Shown here one piece after another: positions 51,326 to 59,434 of a stretch of 64,000 bases of DNA. The stretch's first letter is position 1; each line of letters begins with the position of its first letter. Under the pieces are notes generated by a model. It saw nothing but the letters and a program-made list of their open reading frames with translations. It searched no databases and was not told the origin of the DNA. The position numbers and the translations under genes are program-made. This DNA is from Acanthopleuribacter pedis. GTDB taxonomy: Bacteria; Acidobacteriota; Holophagae; Acanthopleuribacterales; Acanthopleuribacteraceae. The stretch covers positions 1 through 64,000 of the forward strand of contig NZ_JAFREP010000013.1 in the NCBI RefSeq assembly GCF_017377855.1, read 5' to 3'.

Positions 51326-51561
51326 GGGAGGGTCTTCACCAGGGTGTTTTTCGCACAACACAAAGATTAACGCGACACAAATTAATGCAGCACCCCGGTT
51401 TCCTGAACTCGCTTAACCGACGATTGCCGCGGCCTCGCAACCGATGGCCTCCATCGAACCACGGCGTCGTCGTTCCGACCTCGGGTCGCATCCTTTTTTC
51501 GACCCAACGGCGAACCCACCCGACAGGGCCTCGCCGCTGCAAAACCACAAGGAGAATCACC

Positions 51562-52050
51562 ATGAAAGGTAGCCCAAAGGTTATCGAAGTCCTTAACAAG
51601 ACGCTCTGTTTAGAATTGACCGGCATCAACCAATACTTCATCCATTCAAAAATGTGCAAAGACTGGGGCTACCACGCGCTTGCCAAACACGCATGGGATG
51701 AGTCCATTGAAGAAATGAAACACGCGGACAAGGTCATCGAACGCATTCTGTTTTTGGAAGGCAAACCCGACATGAGCACCTACGATGTCATTCGCATCGG
51801 TGGCACGGTTCGCGAGCAAATGGCCAACGACCTGAAACTCGAGCACAACGCGGTAAACAACCTGCGCAACGGCATTAAAATTTGTCTGAAAGAGGAAGAC
51901 CACGTGACCCGTGAGTTGCTGGAACACATCCTCTGCGACGAGGAAGAACATATCGACTGGCTCGAAACCCAGCTCAACCTCATCGAGGAAGTGAGCTACG
52001 AGAACTACCTGGCCAAACAAATGGGCGGTCACCACGACCACCACGGTTAA
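51562..52050 (+). CDS. bfr: Bacterioferritin
   Basis: 162 residues, the usual length. The ferroxidase centre is complete: Glu18, Glu51, His54, Glu94, Glu127 and His130. Met52 provides the haem ligand between subunits. The protein stores iron as ferric mineral in a 24-subunit shell and detoxifies ferrous iron with peroxide or oxygen. A C-terminal GGHHDHHG extension may add metal binding. AAGGAG precedes the ATG by 7 bases. A strong terminator follows. No bacterioferritin-associated ferredoxin gene is adjacent. Confidence 0.95.
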   Translation: MKGSPKVIEVLNKTLCLELTGINQYFIHSKMCKDWGYHALAKHAWDESIEEMKHADKVIERILFLEGKPDMSTYDVIRIGGTVREQMANDLKLEHNAVNNLRNGIKICLKEEDHVTRELLEHILCDEEEHIDWLETQLNLIEEVSYENYLAKQMGGHHDHHG

Positions 52051-52070
52051 ACCAGAATCCCGTTCAAATA

Positions 52071-52101
52071 AAAAAGGAGAGGTGCCCGCCTCTCCTTTTT
52101 T
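52071..52101 (+). terminator. Bacterioferritin terminator
   Basis: Stem aaaaaggagagg (52,071-52,082) pairs with cctctccttttt around a 6-base loop and runs into a T tract, 20 bases after the stop. Confidence 0.85.
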
Positions 52102-52107
52102 ATTGTG

Positions 52108-52337
52108 CCCGCATTTCTCACAAGGAATTCTGCTACGGGGCAACCCATGTGATTACAAGGGGGCGGCCTTCCGCGGGGCGGCCATCGCGGGGCGGCCATC
52201 CGCCTTACTCGGTCGAGCCGTCTTCGCCTCAGCTGCTACGCCGAATGGTCGGACCCCTGTGCCGTCTCTCGGTCGTAATCTTCGTACTCACAAGGCTTTC
52301 AGCTTCTCGCGACGAATCCTTGTGAGAAATGCGGGTT
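52108..52337. repeat. Palindromic dispersed repeat, copy C (long form)
   Basis: About 230 bases, from cccgcatttctcacaaggaa at 52,108 to ccttgtgagaaatgcgggtt at its right end, so the outer arms are inverse complements. Near the right end an internal arm (ctcacaaggctttcagcttc) recreates the short 60-base form seen at 18,895. The interior holds repeated ggggcggcc units. The right edge coincides with the stop codon of the Ser/Thr kinase gene. Confidence 0.85.
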
Positions 52338-54900
52338 AGGGATCCCCGGCCGCTCCTGCCGACAACCCACGTTCCCGTTGATCCAAACGTTTTTGCCAGG
52401 CCTCGCCCGCGTAGATCTCGGCAAGGCCGGCACGGGTTTCCTGAATCACGCGCCGATTCCCCTCCGGGTTTTCACCCATCTTTAATGCGATACAAGCCGC
52501 CAAATGGGTTGCCGCCCGCGTCGCCCCATGCTGCTCGCCGTAATGCTCCCGATAGATTTTTAGCCCGGCGCTCGCCGAGGCCGCCGCCTCCGGGAGCCGG
52601 TCGGTTTCATAAAATACTTCGGCCAAGCCCAGTTGGGCCCGCGCGGTGGCGACATGGTGCGAACCGAAGTGTTTCATGAGCACGCTCACGGCTTGTCGGT
52701 ACGCGTTTTCCGCCTGGGTGGTCTCCCCTTGCGCTAACGCCGCGACGGCCTCAATTAGAAACACGCGTGAAAACAGGTAATGGTCTTGGGAGAGACTGCG
52801 CTCCCAAATTTGGACAATGCGCGCCCGATGGCGCGCAACGGCTTCATAGTCTTCGCGCGCCAACGCCAATTCGGCGTGACCGCAAAGGTTTTCGGCCTGA
52901 ATGGGATGGTGCGGACTGAACAAACGACGGCTGATATTCAGGGCGTGGTCCAGATGGATTTGGGCGCTGTCCAAACGGCCCTGGCTCAAGTAAAGCCGCG
53001 CCAAGTCCTGATTGAGCAAGCCGTTGAGTGGATGGTTGTAACGACCGTGCAAGGCTTTGAGGGTTGCCAGCCAACCGGTTTCGGCGGCTTCGTCATTACC
53101 ACCCAGTGCGCTGAGAACCGCCGCCGCATATTGCTGTTCCGCGCGTCTTTCGGCACCGCCGCCTTCAGACAACAGGGCGAACCAGTGGGAAGCGGCCTGA
53201 ACATCACCGGCCGCGATTGCGTTTTTGCCAAGGTGGAACACCACCTCTTGAACCGCGGGGTCGGATTCATCGTGAAAGGCGCGCCGAACAGCCAAGGCTT
53301 CCTCGAGTAAGGGTTTCACGGTTTCCGGGTTGGCCCGCCAATGTTGGGTCCGCGCCAACTCAACCAAAATAGCGCCGACTTGACGGCTGTTGGAGCCGTA
53401 ACTCAGCCGCGCGTCGGTCAGCGCTTTTTCGAAATGCGGGATCGCCTCGTCAAAGAGGCCGAGCCCGTGATAGGCGCGGCCCATCGACAGCATCAAGCGC
53501 GAGCGCACCGCGGGATTGGTTCCGTCGTCGCCGTCAATTTGACGGGTACTCTGTTCCAGCAAATCCTTGGCGGTGATGGTTTCCCCCTTGGATTGGTCGG
53601 GATCGTTCACCGCAAAAATATCGGCGAGGAACCGAAGGGCCTGATCCGCGGTATCCCGTTCTCGCTGAGCCTCGCGCTGCATGTGATCGGTATAAACGGC
53701 GGCGCTGCCAATCATGGCAAAAAAGACGGTGGCAAAAAGGATGGTCCAGCGGTTGCGCCGCAGGTACTTGCCCAAAACATAGGCAAACCCGGCGCGACGC
53801 GCGATCACGGGCAGCCCCTTGAAGTAACGGTGGATATCGTGCATCAGTTGGTCGACCGAACGGTAGCGCTGATTGGGTTCGGCAGCCAGGGCTTTAAGGA
53901 CAATGTTGTCGATATCGCGATGGACCGGTTCGGTCACGGGCGCCTGCTGCCCCGCGTTGTTCAGCGTGTTGTCCATGACGCGGGAACGGATACGGGCCGA
54001 GGGTCGATCCGGCGGACTTGCACTGATCTGGCGCGCCGCAAAAAAAGGATCGCGCCCATGAAAATGGTGGGGGCGGCTGCCGGTTATTAATTGGTAGAGG
54101 ATCACACCGAGGGAGTAAATGTCACAGGGGGTGCCCAGGGGCTCGCCGCGCAGTTGTTCCGGGGCCGCGTATTCCACGGTCAGCATGCGTTCATTGAGGA
54201 TGGTGGCGGTGCGCGGGGTACCGGTGGTGGGATCGAGCAAGCCGGAGATCCCAAAATCGAGCATTTTGGGCAAACCCTCGGCGGTCACCAAAATGTTGGC
54301 GGGTTTAAGGTCGCGGTGAATCACGAGGTTCTGGTGCGCAAACCGCACGGCCTCGCACACCTGCAAAAAACACCGCAGCCGTTCCACCAACGAGAGTTGG
54401 TGGTTGGCGCAGTATTGGTCGATGGGTTGGCCGTCGACGTATTCCATCACAAAATAAGGCAGGCCGTCGTCCGTGCTGCCCGCGTCAAAGAGTTGCGCGA
54501 TGTGGGGATGGTTCAGTGCCGCCAGAATTTGGCGCTCTTTGAAAAAACGCTTGAGCACATGATCGCTGTCCATGCCGCGCTTCAGCAGTTTGACGGCAAC
54601 GTTCATGGGTGTTTCGTCACAACGCTCGGCCAAATACACAATACCCACGCCGCCTTGGCCGATTTCCTCAAGCAACCGGTAAGGCCCGATTTGGGTTTGG
54701 GGTTTCGGGGCACCCAGCACCTCACGCGAATTGGTTTCGACCTGCTCGGCGCTTTCCAACAGCGCCTCAACAGCGGTGGCAAGCTCGGCGTCTTTGGCAC
54801 GATGGGTATCGAGGAAGGGTGCACGGGCATGGGCGGGCAACGCCAGTGCTTCCTTGTAAACGCCGTGTATCCGACGCATCCGTTCGATATCGGGTTCCAT
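52336..54900 (-). CDS. Ser/Thr protein kinase with transmembrane segment and TPR region
   Basis: About 854 residues from the ATG at 54,900 (GAAGG upstream). An N-terminal helical region is followed by a Hanks-type kinase domain (about 73-350): glycine loop GQGGVGIVYLAE near 81, Lys104, HRDLKPAN with Asp197, DFG with Asp215, and APEQLRGE. All catalytic residues are present. One transmembrane segment lies near residues 395-415 (ILFATVFFAMIGSAAVY). An extracytoplasmic part of about 430 residues made of TPR-like repeats follows. This kinase-TM-TPR layout is common in Acidobacteriota and Planctomycetes; substrates are unknown. Its stop codon is formed by the edge of a dispersed repeat. Confidence 0.92.
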   Translation of the reverse strand: MEPDIERMRRIHGVYKEALALPAHARAPFLDTHRAKDAELATAVEALLESAEQVETNSREVLGAPKPQTQIGPYRLLEEIGQGGVGIVYLAERCDETPMNVAVKLLKRGMDSDHVLKRFFKERQILAALNHPHIAQLFDAGSTDDGLPYFVMEYVDGQPIDQYCANHQLSLVERLRCFLQVCEAVRFAHQNLVIHRDLKPANILVTAEGLPKMLDFGISGLLDPTTGTPRTATILNERMLTVEYAAPEQLRGEPLGTPCDIYSLGVILYQLITGSRPHHFHGRDPFFAARQISASPPDRPSARIRSRVMDNTLNNAGQQAPVTEPVHRDIDNIVLKALAAEPNQRYRSVDQLMHDIHRYFKGLPVIARRAGFAYVLGKYLRRNRWTILFATVFFAMIGSAAVYTDHMQREAQRERDTADQALRFLADIFAVNDPDQSKGETITAKDLLEQSTRQIDGDDGTNPAVRSRLMLSMGRAYHGLGLFDEAIPHFEKALTDARLSYGSNSRQVGAILVELARTQHWRANPETVKPLLEEALAVRRAFHDESDPAVQEVVFHLGKNAIAAGDVQAASHWFALLSEGGGAERRAEQQYAAAVLSALGGNDEAAETGWLATLKALHGRYNHPLNGLLNQDLARLYLSQGRLDSAQIHLDHALNISRRLFSPHHPIQAENLCGHAELALAREDYEAVARHRARIVQIWERSLSQDHYLFSRVFLIEAVAALAQGETTQAENAYRQAVSVLMKHFGSHHVATARAQLGLAEVFYETDRLPEAAASASAGLKIYREHYGEQHGATRAATHLAACIALKMGENPEGNRRVIQETRAGLAEIYAGEAWQKRLDQRERGLSAGAAGDP

Positions 54901-55992
54901 CGCCAAACCTTCGCCCATTGATCGGGAGGCCGCCAAACGGCAGTCCCGCTTTCATTATCGGCACAGGATGGGATTCTCGCCACCTTTCCAAGGGTCGATC
55001 TTTGAATTTGGCTAAGACAGCCGAAACCAAGCCGAGACGTATCGGTGGTAACGGGAACCCATCCAGCCGGATTCCCGGCCGGCGCGAACCGGCAAAAAGT
55101 GCGGGGTTCAGCCTTTTGTTACGTTTTGTTACAGCGTGTAAGAAGCGATGGATACTGCCTTCGAGCAGCTTTTTGGTTGGATCTTACAGCGAATCAGCAG
55201 TCATTTTGACGCTCCGTAGCCCTTGTCACGCCTGGTTTTTTCCACCTCGGCGACCTCCGCACTCTCCACATTTCCCACACATTGTCATGTCACATTTGGC
55301 TTGTCTGATCGCGGGCTTCAGGAACCAACACGGCGATCAACCCTTCATTTAATAAAACCTAAGAAACGCGATAACTCGCGGTGGTTTAGACTAAACCTCT
55401 GGGCTACAACGGCCTGTGAAAATGCTCACCGCACCCAGCGGGTGCGCGTCGTGCGCGACCCCGGTCCGCTTTTCCCATGCCATTTCGCTCCAGATCTTTA
55501 GCCCAACCCCCTCGCTCTTATAGCGCCTCTTAGGTAAAAGAGCCGCGCGACCTTTCACACCGAACGTGTTGGGTCAGCCGTCCATCGTTTGTCGTTTGTT
55601 GCTTCAAGTTTAATGCTTTTCATTTAAGACGCGATGGTTCGGCCGTTATTCAATGCCGAGCAACCCGCCTTGGTTTTTCGAAAACGAACGGCTGCGAACC
55701 CGCCTTTCCGCGAAGAAAGGTGGGCATGTCCACCAACCTCATGTGGCCGCCGGCCACCCATTAATGCGCGCGACCCGTTCGCCTTCGGCATCTCTCTCCC
55801 GCGATGCCGAGGCTGTCTTCATTCTCCCCGACGGGTTCGCGCCATGCTTGCAATCATTTTTTTGTTTCCTGAATGACGCCCCGTGGACGGATGTCCTCCC
55901 CGGTGTTGTCGCGGATCCCTGCCGCGACGACCTCGCGATATCCCTCCGCCCACGTGGGCCTTTTAGGAGACCCTCTCTCAAAGGAGTCTGTC
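54901..55992. other. Long intergenic region holding MITE copy 2
   Basis: Nearly 1.1 kb between the kinase and peroxidase genes, which are divergent. Apart from the MITE at 55,358-55,534 I see no gene; open frames here have no ribosome sites or domain patterns. Both promoters must lie within it. Confidence 0.5.
55358..55534. mobile_element. MITE-like element, copy 2
   Basis: 177 bases from cctaagaaacgcgataactc to gcgcctcttagg, colinear with copy 1 at 20,911 with scattered differences. The central hairpin is less well preserved. Five bases, taaaa, occur on both sides directly next to the ends, as expected for a target-site duplication. Confidence 0.85.
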
Positions 55993-57834
55993 ATGAATTG
56001 GAAAACCTCTCTGCTGACGGCCTGTTCCTGCGTCGGCCTCAGCCTCTCCGCGTTGAGCCCCGTACTGGCCCAAGACGGTCCCCGTGGTGACCGCCGCGGC
56101 GACGGCAACCGCGTCTCCCCCGTTCGCCAAATCGAACGCGGCGCCCGTCCCGAACCGGGCACCGGCCTGCGCCCCGCCGAATCCTTCCGCGCCTACGACG
56201 GCAGCGGCAACAACCGCACCATGCCGCTGATGGGCGCGGCCGGGATTCATCTGTTCCGGCTGATGCCCGCGGCGTACAGCGACGGCATCGCCAAAATGGC
56301 GGGCGAGAATCGACCCAACGTTCGTGCCGTCAGCAACGCGGTTTGTTCCCAAACCGCCGGCATCCCCAACCGGGTCGGCGCCACCGACTTTTTGTGGCAG
56401 TGGGGCCAATTTTTGGATCACGACATCGATTTGACGGACGGCACCAACCCACCCGAACCCGAACCGATTGCGATCCCCAGCGGCGATCCGTTTTTCGATC
56501 CCACCGCGAGCGGTACGGCCGAAATGTCGTTTAACCGTTCCCTCTACGACAAAACCACGGGCGAAACAGCCGAGAATCCGCGCCAACAAGTCAATGAAAT
56601 CACGGCGTGGATCGATGCCTCCAACGTGTACGGTTCCGATGAGGAACGGGCCCACGCGTTGCGCACCAACGACGGCACCGGCAAGTTAAAAACCAGCGCG
56701 GGCAACCTGTTACCCTTTAACACGGACGGCATCGAAAACGCGGGCGGCGCCAACCCGGCCCTGTTCCTGGCCGGCGACGTGCGCGCCAACGAACAAGCGG
56801 GTTTGGCGGCGATGCACACCTTGTTTGTGCGCGAACACAACCGCTTGGCGGAACAATTCGCGGCCCGCAATCCCGAATGGGACGGCGAGCAAATCTACCA
56901 AAAGGCACGGCAAATCGTCGGCGCCCAGATGCAGGTCATCACCTATCGCGAATTTTTGCCGACCCTGCTGGGCGAACACGGTCCCCGTCGCTACCAGGGT
57001 TACCGTGAAAACGTCAACGCGGCGATTGCCAACAGTTTCAGCACGGCCGCTTACCGTTTTGGCCACAGTGCTTTAAACGCGACCATCCTGCGCCTCAACG
57101 CCGACGGTACCCCGGTCGCCGAGGGCCATTTGCCGCTGCGCAACGCCTTCTTTAACCCCAGCCGCTTGACCGAGGAAGGCGGTATTGAACCCATCATGCG
57201 CGGTTTGGCCGCCCAGGCCTGCCAAAACATCGATCCCTTCATCATCGACGACGTGCGCAACTTTTTGTTCGGCCCCCCCGGTTCCGGTGGTTTCGACCTC
57301 GCCAGCTTGAACCTGCAACGGGGTCGTGACCACGGCCTGCCTTCCTACAACGCGGCCCGTATCGGCATGGGTCTGCCGCCGGCGCGGAACTTTGCCGATA
57401 TCTCCAGCGACGCGGTGGTCCAAAACCGCTTGGCGACGGCCTACGAGAACGTGGACCAGATCGACCTCTGGATCGGCGGTCTGTCCGAGGACCATCTGCC
57501 GGGGGCAATGGTGGGCGAACTGATCGCAACCATCCTGCGCGATCAGTTTGAGGCGCTGCGCGACGGCGACCGCTATTGGTACGCCCGCATCCTCAATGAT
57601 CGTGAACGCGATGAAGTGGAACGCACCCGCTTGTCAGACATCATCCGCCGTAACAGCACGGTTGCGGCCGAGCTGCAACGCAATGTCTTCCGTATGGCCG
57701 ATGCCGGCGGTGACGGCGGCGACGGCAATGACGGCGGTGGTCGTCCCGGCGGCGGCGACGGCAATGACGGTGGTGGTCGTCCCGGCGGCGGCGGCAATGG
57801 TGGTCCCGGCGGCGGCGGTCGCGGCGGCCGCTAA
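55993..57834 (+). CDS. Secreted animal-type haem peroxidase
   Basis: 613 residues from the ATG at 55,993 (AAAGGAG upstream). The signal peptide ends near SPVLAQ. The peroxidase domain (about 70-590) shows distal His143 in WQFLDHDIDLTDG, ITAWIDASNVYGSD, LFVREHNRLAE, proximal His358 in YRFGHSALN, and SLNLQRGRDHGLPSYN. These are the conserved haem-binding and catalytic features of the peroxidasin/cyclooxygenase superfamily. Such bacterial enzymes oxidise halides or phenolics with peroxide outside the cell. The C-terminus is a Gly/Asp/Asn-rich tail built on a 12-residue repeat (GDGNDGGGRPGG), which may be a flexible linker. A strong terminator follows. Confidence 0.92.
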   Translation: MNWKTSLLTACSCVGLSLSALSPVLAQDGPRGDRRGDGNRVSPVRQIERGARPEPGTGLRPAESFRAYDGSGNNRTMPLMGAAGIHLFRLMPAAYSDGIAKMAGENRPNVRAVSNAVCSQTAGIPNRVGATDFLWQWGQFLDHDIDLTDGTNPPEPEPIAIPSGDPFFDPTASGTAEMSFNRSLYDKTTGETAENPRQQVNEITAWIDASNVYGSDEERAHALRTNDGTGKLKTSAGNLLPFNTDGIENAGGANPALFLAGDVRANEQAGLAAMHTLFVREHNRLAEQFAARNPEWDGEQIYQKARQIVGAQMQVITYREFLPTLLGEHGPRRYQGYRENVNAAIANSFSTAAYRFGHSALNATILRLNADGTPVAEGHLPLRNAFFNPSRLTEEGGIEPIMRGLAAQACQNIDPFIIDDVRNFLFGPPGSGGFDLASLNLQRGRDHGLPSYNAARIGMGLPPARNFADISSDAVVQNRLATAYENVDQIDLWIGGLSEDHLPGAMVGELIATILRDQFEALRDGDRYWYARILNDRERDEVERTRLSDIIRRNSTVAAELQRNVFRMADAGGDGGDGNDGGGRPGGGDGNDGGGRPGGGGNGGPGGGGRGGR

Positions 57835-57864
57835 ACCACGCGAACCCCGACCAACCTAAAAGGC

Positions 57865-57896
57865 AAAAGGCCGCGTCCTAAGGGACGCGGCCTTTT
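57865..57896. terminator. Bidirectional terminator between peroxidase and SDR genes
   Basis: Arms aaaaggccgcgtcc (57,865-57,878) and ggacgcggcctttt (57,883-57,896) pair perfectly with A and T tracts on either side. It lies between two convergent genes, 30 bases past the peroxidase stop and 2 bases from the SDR stop. Confidence 0.9.
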
Positions 57897-57897
57897 T

Positions 57898-58743
57898 TTA
57901 TGGTTTCTCGTTTTCGTCGTCGAAGGCGGGCCAAACACGCTCGCCGTTGGGCGGATACAGCGGATGAAAAATCGACTGGCCCCCATCGATGCGCAGGGTG
58001 GCACCGGTGATGTAGGCCGCCGCCGGTGATGCCAAGAACACCAGGGCCGCGGCAACCTCGGCCTCGGTCCCCATGCGCGCGGCCTGGTTCTGTTTACCCG
58101 CTTCCTCAATCATCGGCCGCACCGCGGGATCGTAGGTCTCCAAACCCGAGGTGCGAATGATGCCGGGTGCAACGGCATTGACGCGCACCCCGTGGCGACC
58201 CCATTCATTGGCCAAAGTTTTGGTGAGGTTATCAACGGCGGCGCGCGCGGCGCCGGTATGAGCCATCATCGGGAAACCCTGCCACATGTCGGCAATCACG
58301 TTCACAACGGCACCGCCTTTTTTGCGAAAGTGTTTGTTAAACGCGGCCTGCATGACGTTAAAGGTACCGGTCAGGTTGGTATCGATGACCGCCTGCCAGC
58401 CCTTGGCGCTGATGGTTTCCGCCGGGGCTGGAAACTGACCGCCGGCATTGTTGATGAGGATGTCGAGCTTACCGGCTTGATCCGAAACCGTTTGCATCAA
58501 TTCGACGACGGCGTCGCGGTCGCGGATATCACAAACGACACTTTCGACGCGGCCCCCTTCGCCATGAATGGCTTTAACGGCGCGGTCCAGCTTCTCCTGG
58601 GTCCGGCCACAGATAAATACGGTCGCGCCCAAGGCGGCAAATTCACGGGCGGCGCGCAGGCCGAGACCGGAGCCCCCCCCGGTCACCAATACATTTTTGT
58701 CTTTAAAGAGTGCAGGACTAAAAATCGAGTTCAATGCAGACAT
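57898..58743 (-). CDS. SDR oxidoreductase of the enoyl/dienoyl-CoA reductase type
   Basis: 281 residues. NAD(P)-binding TGGGSGLGL (about 22-30), NNAGG, and the C-terminal APGIIRTSG and ITGATLRIDGGQS are standard short-chain dehydrogenase features. The usual Tyr-X3-Lys catalytic motif is replaced: the sequence there reads MMAHTGAARAAVDNLTKTLA. This substitution is normal in the 2,4-dienoyl-CoA reductase and peroxisomal trans-2-enoyl-CoA reductase branch, which works on acyl-CoA substrates. AAGGAAGG precedes the ATG. It stands alone, convergent with the peroxidase. The branch assignment rests on the motif; the exact substrate is unknown. Confidence 0.8.
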   Translation of the reverse strand: MSALNSIFSPALFKDKNVLVTGGGSGLGLRAAREFAALGATVFICGRTQEKLDRAVKAIHGEGGRVESVVCDIRDRDAVVELMQTVSDQAGKLDILINNAGGQFPAPAETISAKGWQAVIDTNLTGTFNVMQAAFNKHFRKKGGAVVNVIADMWQGFPMMAHTGAARAAVDNLTKTLANEWGRHGVRVNAVAPGIIRTSGLETYDPAVRPMIEEAGKQNQAARMGTEAEVAAALVFLASPAAAYITGATLRIDGGQSIFHPLYPPNGERVWPAFDDENEKP

Positions 58744-58791
58744 TGTCCTTCCTTATTCATTTGGGTGAAAACGGTTTGATCCGTTCAGTTA

Positions 58792-58851
58792 ACCCGCATT
58801 TCTCACATGGAATTCGGCTTCGTAGCAAAATTCCATGTGAGAAATGCGGGT
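58792..58851. repeat. Palindromic dispersed repeat, copy D (short form)
   Basis: Perfect 23-bp arms (58,792-58,814 and 58,829-58,851; acccgcatttctcacatgga onward) enclose a 14-base loop cggcttcgtagcaa. It is the most perfect copy: where the other copies read caagg it has catgg on both arms, a compensated change. It lies between the SDR start and the lipoprotein stop. Confidence 0.9.
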
Positions 58852-58868
58852 GAAGCAAAAAACGGTGG

Positions 58869-59156
58869 TTACTCCCCGCCCCCCTGCTCGTCAAAACTTT
58901 TGGTCATCACCTTGTCGTTCACAAAATTAATCGCCACGGACCGTTCGCCGTCGCGCCATACCGCGTTGGCCCCGGAAATCACACCCAAGTCCCCTTGTTT
59001 GAGGTCGGTCGGCTCACCGAGGATGGCGATGGTTTCTTCCATCGTCATGCCTTTCTTCACCTTGGCGAAGTTCTCAGCATTGATTTTGCTCCCGCAGGCC
59101 AAACACGCCAAGGCAAGCAGAAACACGGTACCCGCTTTGATCCATCTTTCAAACAC
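58869..59156 (-). CDS. Small lipoprotein, SmpA/BamE-like
   Basis: About 95 residues from a GTG at 59,156, chosen because AGGAG lies 7 bases upstream; no ATG in this frame has a ribosome site. A signal sequence with a lipoprotein-like Cys (LACLACGSK) is followed by FAKVKKGMTMEETIAILGEP, the pattern of SmpA/OmlA/BamE-type small outer-membrane lipoproteins. It then reads VWRDGERSVAINFVNDKV. True BamE supports outer-membrane protein assembly; many relatives of this size are general lipoproteins of unknown role. The lipobox is imperfect. It stands alone beside dispersed repeat D. Confidence 0.65.
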   Translation of the reverse strand: MFERWIKAGTVFLLALACLACGSKINAENFAKVKKGMTMEETIAILGEPTDLKQGDLGVISGANAVWRDGERSVAINFVNDKVMTKSFDEQGGGE

Positions 59157-59322
59157 GATCACGCTCCTGTGGTTCTTTTCAATGCCGCTTAGCATACAGG
59201 AATCGCGTGGTTGAGAACAGGTTTGGCGCGGGGGTCGGCCAAACCCGGTCATGAGGAAAAACGGGGAAAGCCGACGCGGCGCGATTAGCCGCCGAGGATT
59301 GGTGCACGCTTCTCATTAACAA

Positions 59323-59354
59323 AGGCCGGCAAAATTGCGCACCGCTGCCGGCCT
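59323..59354 (-). terminator. Weak terminator after the pseudokinase gene
   Basis: Arms aggccggca (59,323-59,331) and tgccggcct (59,346-59,354). On the minus strand the stem is followed by TTTGTTAA. It lies about 80 bases past the stop at 59,435. Confidence 0.45.
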
Positions 59355-59434
59355 CTACCTTTAACTAAGTTTCCTCAACCACACCCTGTCATTTTGGATC
59401 TGATCCAAGGATCACTTATAGCCTTCCCCCACGT

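Noticed and set aside
55040..55990. Several open frames between the kinase and peroxidase genes
   Set aside because: They have no ribosome sites or domain patterns, and one overlaps the MITE; treated as non-coding.
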